A stretch of 64,000 bases of DNA from Molossus alvarezi (lineage: Eukaryota > Chordata > Mammalia > Chiroptera > Molossidae): contig CM073888.1 of NCBI GenBank assembly GCA_037176705.1, forward strand, positions 43,902,810 through 43,966,809, given 5' to 3'. Each line of letters begins with the position of its first letter. Position 1 is the first letter of the stretch. Made by a program: the position numbers and the translations under genes. The notes beneath the pieces are model-generated. The model was not told the DNA's origin. It made no database searches and was given only the letters and a program-made list of their open reading frames with translations. This document shows, one piece after another, positions 57,826-64,000 of this stretch.

Positions 57826-57998
57826 TTATTTATTGGTTTTAGAGAGCAAGAGAGAACAAGAGAGATAGATATCAATTTGTTGTTCCACTTATTTATGCAT
57901 TTATTGATTGCTTCTTGTATGTGCCTTGGACCTGAGAGCAAACCTTCAACCTTGGCATATCTGTACAATGCTCTAGCCAACTGAGCTACCCGGCCAGG
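57826..57998 (-). mobile_element. Older tRNA-SINE, antisense (different subfamily)
   Basis: The minus strand starts cctggccgggtagctcagtt. The plus strand has ttgttccacttatttatgca and cttcttgtatgtgccttgga, a body distinct from the VES type. It is likely an older bat SINE subfamily. Confidence 0.75.
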
Positions 57999-58016
57999 AT
58001 TAAAAACTGTTTCCTT

Positions 58017-59838
58017 TTTTTTTTTTTTTATTAATTTGTGTTTGTTACAGATGTTTCTCCTTTTTCCTCCATTGACACCCTCCTCTCCATCTCCCCCACC
58101 CCATCCCCAGCTTTGTCATCTATGTCCATTGATCATGCATACATGCACATAAGTTCTGTGGTTTACCTCTCCCTCCAAAGCCCTTCCTCTGAGACTTGTC
58201 AGTCTGTACTCCACCTCTATGTCTCTGGGTCAATTTTGTTCATCAGTTTGTTTAATTCATTATATTCCACAAATAAGTGAGATCATGTGGTATTTGTCTT
58301 TCTTTGTTTGGCTTGTTTCGCTTTGGATAATACTCTCCTGGTCCTTCCATGCCATCTCAAAGGATAGGAGATCTTTCTTTCTTACAGCTACATAGTATTC
58401 CAGAGCTTTTTTATCCACTCATCTACTGATGGACACTTGGGCTGTTTCCAGATCTTAGCTATTGTAAATAGAGCTGCTATGAACATGGGGGTGCATATAT
58501 TCTTTCTGATTGGTGTTTCAGGCTTCTTAACGTATATTCCTAGAAGTGGGATCACTGGGTCAAATAGCAGTTCAAATTTTAAATTTTGGAGGTAATACCA
58601 TAGTGTTTTCCACAGTGGCTGCACCAGTCTGCATTCCCACCAGCAGTGTACTAGAGTGCCCTTTTCTCCACACCCTCACCAACACTTGATATTTGATGAT
58701 TTGTTGATGGTGGCCATTCTGACAGGTGTGAGGTGATACCCCATAGTTGTTTTAATTTGTATCTCTCTGATGATTAGTGATGTTGAGCATTTCTTCATAT
58801 GTCTCTTGGTCATTTGTATGTCCTGTTTGGAGAGGTGTCTATTTAGGTCCTCTGCCGATTTTTTAATTGGGCTCTTTGTCTTTCTTTTGTTGAGTTGTAT
58901 GAGCACTCTATATATTTTGGAAATTAATCCCTTATCTGATGCATCATTGGCAATTATGGTCTCCCTTATAGTAGGATCCCTGTCCATTTTGATGGTTGTT
59001 TCCTTTGCTGTGCAGAAGCTTTTTAGTTTGATGTAGTACCATGTGTTCATTTTTCTTTTGTATTTGTTGCCTTAGGTGTTGTATTAGTACAAATTCTGCT
59101 GAGTGTGATGTCTAAAATTTTGTTGCCTGCATTTTCTTCTAAAATTTTTATGAATTCATGAGTTACATTTAAGTTTTTTATCCATTTTGAGTTTATTCTT
59201 GTGTATGGTGTAAGGCGGTGGTCTAGCTTCATTTTTTTGCAAGTAGCTGTCCAATTTTCCCAACACCATTTATTGAAGAGACTGTCTTGACACCACTGTA
59301 CGCTCTTGCCACCTTTGTCAAATATTGATTGAGTATATTGTCTTGGGTCAATTTCTGGGTTCTCTGTTCTGTTCCATTGATCTATCTGCCTGTTCTTGTG
59401 CCAGTACCAGGCTCTTTTGATTACAGTGGCTTTGTAGTATAACCTGAAATCTGGTAATGTAATCCATCCTACTTTGTCCTTCTTTTTCGAGATTGCTGTG
59501 GCTATTTGGGGTCTTTTTTGGTTCCATATAAACTTTTGGAGTGTTTGTTCTAGTTTTGTGAAGTATGTCATTGGTATTTTGATGGGGATTGCATTGAATC
59601 TATAGATTGCTTTGGGTAGTAAGGACATTTTAAATATGTTAATTCTTTCAATCTGTGAACAAGGTATATGCTTCCACTTTCTTATATCTTCCTCTATTTC
59701 TTTTTTCAATGACCTGTAGTTTTCTGTGAAGAGGTCCTTTACTTCTTTGGTTAAGTTTATTGTTAGGTATCTTAATTTTTTGCTGCAATGGTAAATGAGG
59801 TTGTATTTTAGTTTCTCTTTCTGTGATTTCATCATTGG
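58017..59838 (-). mobile_element. 5'-truncated L1 (lineage A), antisense
   Basis: The reversed tail and 3'UTR (ttgtgtttgttacagatgtt, tgatcatgcatacatgcaca) are followed by the ORF2 stop at 58260-58262 and ORF2 up to just after the RT palm region near 59838. No clear TSD. Confidence 0.9.
58260..59838 (-). pseudogene. L1 ORF2 fragment, broken
   Basis: Open blocks at 59047-59835, 58676-59050 and 58388-58624 are in different frames. The first carries [14 protein letters not shown] and [16 protein letters not shown], the last the region [20 protein letters not shown] short deletion near 58406 removes codons around the [17 protein letters not shown] segment. Non-functional. Confidence 0.85.
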
Positions 59839-60352
59839 GGGAAAAAAAGATAAATGGGTTCACACCAAACAAACGCAAATGGTGTATAAATATATGAAAT
59901 GTTTTCCAAACTTATTTATAATTAAGAAATGCTAGTAAATAATGGGGTTACCCTATCAACTAGCAAAAATAAAAATATTTGGCTAGAAAGAAAATAGAGG
60001 ATCAGACCTGTTTATGTACTCCATCAGATCTCTTCAGAGAGCAATTTGGCTCATCTATCAAAAATGCTCACTCTTCGGCCCAATGATACAGGTTCCAGAA
60101 ACCAATACTCTATGAACATACAAAGATATTGCACAAAGGTGTTAACTGTAAAACACTGGGAGTACCTAAATAAAACTGGTTAAATAAATGAGAAAAATCT
60201 GTAACAAAAACAAGTTAATAAATAGAATATACTCATAAATAGAAATTTGTAAAAAATAATTAGGTGTAAAAAGCAGTTATACATTAACTAATATCCCTTA
60301 GGACAATTTACATGTCAGCACCTAGAGATCTACTTTATTTTTTTAACAGTTT
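59839..60352. other. Unassigned sequence
   Basis: No gene is seen. The part 59925-60180 may be a decayed LINE, but the match is too weak to call. Confidence 0.35.
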
Positions 60353-60426
60353 TAGAATATTTTTATTTTTATTTATTTTTTATTAATTAATTTTTCTTAT
60401 AGAAGTTTCTCCTAGAATATTTTTAT
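60353..60426 (-). mobile_element. 46-bp L1 insertion with perfect 14-bp TSD
   Basis: The insert 60367-60412 is the reversed last part of a lineage A L1 3'UTR (cttatagaagtttctcc) plus its A/T-rich tail. The TSD tagaatatttttat lies at 60353-60366 and 60413-60426 with no mismatch, so the tiny size is original and not later loss. Confidence 0.85.
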
Positions 60427-62984
60427 ATGAATACGTTTTATTATATATCTACAGATATATGTATATTTACTCATCTATTTCTATGCTTATTAAATGAAAG
60501 ATTTCAGAATAGATAAAGGGAAACTTATTTTCATTATATATTGTTTTGAGTTGTTTAAAATTTTTAACCACATGAATATTTCAATTGTGTTACAAAAAGA
60601 AATAACTTACTGCCTGTCTGTGACATGCTATGATAAGCTTAAACAAATAAATCTTCTTGGCTGCAAAACAACACATGTCATAGGGGCACTAAGTGCTTAA
60701 CGTTTAATATTTAAGAACGGTATTTGCAATATATGTTGTGTTACTTGCTGTGATTGTGGAGGTCAGCAAGGTTCACAGTGAGCTCTTTTCAGGAGCCCCT
60801 TGGACAGCTCCTCACCGTTTCTTACCACCAGGTGGGTGAACACAGAGTACTTTGTGCTTATGACAACATGTATGCCCAGATTTCTGGATAAGCCTTGGCC
60901 ACTGTTACAGCACACCTCATACTACACTGCCAGGTCGATAAGAATTTCGATGACAGGAGACTCTACAATCAACGTCTTCAAGCTGAATGACTTATATTAT
61001 TGACTGTATAAAATTCCTGATGCATCAACATGGGAGGTGAAGGAGAGAGTCACAGATGAGCCAAAAAAGCCAACCAAGAGACAAGTTTGTTCTTGTTTTT
61101 TTGTTCTGTTTTTCTGACTACTCCAAAGCCAACAGGAATAATGGAGAGCCTCTTGAGATGAGAACAATTTTGATGTTTTCTTTTTCACGACCCTCACAGG
61201 AGAAGGAACGAATCCTGCTACTCATGACTGCCCGACCAGCATTATGGAATCTGAGTAAATACAGCTTTCCAAATTGGAATTTCAAAATCAGACCCATGCA
61301 GGGCACAACAAACAATTTGAAAGTGCAAACGTCAACAAGGGCAGAGGGTTCGCAGAAAACCAGATCAATAGTTTCAAAGATGTCCAAACAAACTGAAACA
61401 TGAGACAGATTAAGACAGGAGAAAAAAAATCTGTGTCCTATTTTGATATCATGTTTAATGCTTAGCACAAAGCTCACACAGTCTCACACTGGTACTTAGA
61501 TATGAAGGACAGTGCAAATGGTGATGGGATCATTAAAGCACTCTCACCTAGAGGCATACTTTAGAATGAATGAGGTCATTGAAGGTTATTGAAGCTTGCA
61601 TTGGGTAAGGCTGGTGTGGTGTTAGGGTAAACATTTATCACGCTTGTTGCCCAAACATAATTTGGAGCCCACATCAAACAAAATAGGCATTTCAAAAGAC
61701 TAGCTAAGACCAGAAATAGGTAAAGTTAATGATTATGCAAATTTGAACCTTTCGTTTCCACAGGTGAAAAACACATTTCAGTGCCTGTTTCTCCCCAGCC
61801 TATTTTAGTCTCTACTGTTTGGCTTAGAATTCTTAATTATATTTTTATTTTTTGAAAACTAGTACTCGCATACCTGAAACTCACAGTTAGTGTTATTTTA
61901 CTGTTTGGTTTGGTTTAATTTTTTTTTTTTTTTTAAGAAAAAGCAAGTGTATAATTTGGTATTTGGTGACAAAAGAAATATTTACAAAGTTATACTGAGA
62001 AATAATTTTAAAAAATTTTGCCACTTGAATTAACTTCTATCTCTAAATTATTTTTGGTCAAAGATGACTGAATGGACATCTTTGGAGTGACAAGGCATTT
62101 CCAGTTCAGAAACTCTTAGCGATAAGAAATAAAATACATGAATAAAATTTGTGCAATCTTGGAAGATGACCTCAAACCTAACATATTAGCTTAAAATAAA
62201 ATAATAAACATTATGTTGCAGTAATTCTCTCCTTTCCTATCTCCCATAGTCTTTCTGAATACCTGTCACCTTCTTCCAACATATATTTGAAGTGACTGAG
62301 ACATCATTGAATAAATATTCTGAAGGATGTCAGCCAGCTATAGATCCTTGAAAGGATACAAAGCTATTTGACTTGTGCTGGAAAAAATCTATCCCACTGG
62401 TAGAGAAGTAGGAACTAATTCTGAAATCAGAAGTTGTGGTTACCACTAGATCCTTGCCTCCTATGGCATCTACCTCTCAGTTGGCTAACAAACAATATTG
62501 TCTTGCTTTACCTCAAAACTATCTATGCAGTTTCCCCAGGAAAGTACTCAAAATGAGCAAGCAAATTAGAAGTAAGGTTAAGAAAGACATAATGGGAAAG
62601 AACTTCTAGGATAAAATACTGTTTTCCCATGTTCATAAGATTTTAGATGCAAGTGTTCACACAGACATCTGAATAAAGAACTGTATGTACAGCAAGAACC
62701 TTGCAGTAGTTCTCTGAAAAGTCACCAGAAAAATCAGGATAGATCTTTTGTATTTTGCAATGCACCATGAAAAAGACTGATTAAGGATTTTCCAAGGCAA
62801 AATATCTGTGTTAAAAGCCAAGAGGACTTAATGCACTGAGATGTTATGCCAGGATTAGTCTGCTAAAACAGGTTGCAATGAAAAAAAAGTTATTATTAAA
62901 AACAGGAAATAAAAAGATAAAATTTAAAAAACATTTAAAAAGGATTCAATTGGTATAAAAGTTTATGGCAAATTTTTATTTAAA
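60427..62984. other. Large unassigned, apparently single-copy stretch
   Basis: About 2.5 kb with no transposon I recognise. Frames on both strands at 61056-61403 and 61118-61477 have no known domain and overlap antisense to each other. A T-run lies near 61919-61934. Intronic or intergenic DNA is the simplest reading. Confidence 0.4.
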
Positions 62985-63400
62985 TTTTTAATGGAAGATT
63001 TTAAACATATATAAAACAGAAGAGTCTAATGAATCCCCAAATACCTATCACCCAGACTCATTGCTGATCAATTCACAGGCAATCTTGTTTCATTTATATC
63101 TCCACCCCCTTTCTTTCCCATATTATTTCCAAACCAGATTCTAGGTATTCATCAACATTTCAGTATATGTATTTTAATAATGCTTACTTAAAAGTAAACA
63201 TAAAACCATGTTACACAACAAAGAATAATGTTATATTATAAAAAATCTGGACAATGTTAAAATTTCAAATATTTCATGAATGTTATTAATTTGTTATAGT
63301 TTATTTTAATTAGTATTCAAATAAGGTCCATATTTATGGCTGGTTAATGTATTTCTTACGTTTCTTTTAATCTAGGGGTTTTCCTATGGCAGAACTTTTA
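62985..63400 (-). mobile_element. Ancient LINE-type remnant (antisense)
   Basis: Phrases 'tctaatgaatccccaaatac', 'ctatcacccagactcattgc', 'caatcttgtttcatttatat' and 'aaataaggtccatatttatg' follow an old L1M-like repeat in reverse. The subfamily is not assigned. Confidence 0.45.
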
Positions 63401-63428
63401 AATGCAAGGTTCTTGGTTTTTCTTTTTT

Positions 63429-63724
63429 TAAAAAAGAGAGAAGAGACCTGGCTGGTTTGGCTCAGCGGTTAAGAACGTCGGCCCGCGGACCAGAGAGCCC
63501 CAGGTTTGGTTCCCGCTAAGGGCACGTATCTCAGTTGCAGTTTGTCTCTGGCTCCAGTTGGGGTCGTGTGGGTGGCAACCAGTCGAAGTGTCTCTCTCAT
63601 GTCGATGTTTCTCTCTCTCTCTCTTCCTCCCTACCTCCCTCCCACTCTATCTGAAGATAAATGCACAAATGTCCTCAGGTGAGGATAAAAATAAATAAAT
63701 AAATAAAATAAAAAAGAGAAAAGA
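63429..63724 (+). mobile_element. VES-type SINE (older variant) with TSD
   Basis: The SINE spans 63445-63708 with head gacctggctggtttggctca, B-box-like aggtttggttcccgctaag, a (CT)n run, and tail gtgaggataaaaataaataa. The TSD is taaaaaagagagaaga (63429-63444) versus taaaaaagagaaaaga (63709-63724), one mismatch. Confidence 0.92.
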
Positions 63725-64000
63725 TAACAAGTATTGGTGAGCATGTGAAAAATTGGAACCTTGTACACTATTGATGGAATGTGAAATGGTACAACTGCTA
63801 CTGAAAACAGTGTGGAGGTTTTTAAAAAAATTAAAAATAAAACTACCATACGATCCAACAATTCCATTTCTGGATATATATGCAGAAAAATTGAAATCAG
63901 AATCTCACAGAGATATTTGGACCTCTATGTTCATTGCAACATTATTTACAATAGTCAAGGTATGAAAACAACCTAATGTCCATCAGCAGATGAATGGATA
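63725..64000 (+). mobile_element. Old L1 ORF2 C-terminal fragment, cut by window edge
   Basis: Phrases 'taacaagtattggtgagcat', 'tgtggaggtttttaaaaaaa', 'ctaccatacgatccaacaat', 'tatgttcattgcaacattat' and 'aatgtccatcagcagatgaa' are ORF2 end sequence of an older L1. It continues past base 64000. Confidence 0.88.

Noticed and set aside
61056..61477. Overlapping 115- and 119-codon frames on opposite strands
   Set aside because: No domain on either strand, no repeat origin and no splice structure; likely chance.
1..64000. A novel immune, metabolic or other gene system
   Set aside because: No operon-like or multi-exon organisation, and no set of open frames outside transposons with recognisable domains; the window is repeat-dominated mammalian DNA.

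Overview
This is a non-coding stretch of mammalian nuclear DNA, most likely from a bat. The best clue is a tRNA-derived SINE of the chiropteran VES type: a head with A-box-like (tggctcagcgg) and B-box-like (gggttcggttccc) motifs, a body with a pyrimidine run, and a tail ending near gtgaggataaaa. It occurs repeatedly on both strands, with target-site duplications (TSDs) on many copies. MIR, L2, MER5A and MaLR/MLT-like remnants support a placental mammal. Family and species cannot be fixed from sequence alone. I found no convincing host exon, multi-exon gene, bona fide tRNA/rRNA gene or CRISPR array. Almost all longer open frames come from transposons or lie antisense to them.

Layout. 1-1554: 3' end of a young L1 (+). 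1728-4085: old L1 remnants (-) carrying a SINE and an L1/HAL1 tail. 5276-8796: three SINEs and a 5'-truncated L1 (-) split by one of them. 9012-10692: MaLR-like remnant and short L1 tails. 10697-15006: nearly complete but broken L1 ORF2 (-) with a nested SINE, followed by an older L1 piece (+). 16941-18615: a gammaretrovirus-like ERV relic (integrase end, env start, env transmembrane tail, 3' LTR). 18616-24480: mostly unassigned sequence with SINEs, a MER5A and a TAGCTC hexanucleotide array. 24480-27765: ancient L1 (+). 28584-30121: complete HAL1-like retroposon with TSD. 30979-32273: L1 (+) then SINE. 33020-34895: old L1 whose 5'UTR is joined directly to its 3' part, itself carrying a small palindromic DNA element. 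36593-41711: L1 and LTR-like remnants. 42090-43220: L2 split by an LTR-like repeat. 44978-45330: MaLR-like LTR. 46737-48630: hAT-type MITE with an 8-bp TSD, abutted by the youngest-looking L1. 48725-57700: MIRs, LTR-like sequence, SINEs and unassigned DNA. 58017-59838: L1 (-). 60367-60412: a 46-bp L1 insertion. 62985-64000: old LINE remnants and a SINE.

Nothing here works as a host pathway. The logic is that of mobile DNA: L1 ORF2 copies represent the source of the reverse transcriptase, and SINEs and the HAL1-like element are non-autonomous users with A-rich tails and TSDs. The most notable observations are three very short head-only SINE copies that stop at the same internal position, the complete HAL1-like element, the spliced-looking L1, two small DNA transposons, and L1 insertions tens of bases long. 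Family names were assigned by recognition, without a database search.
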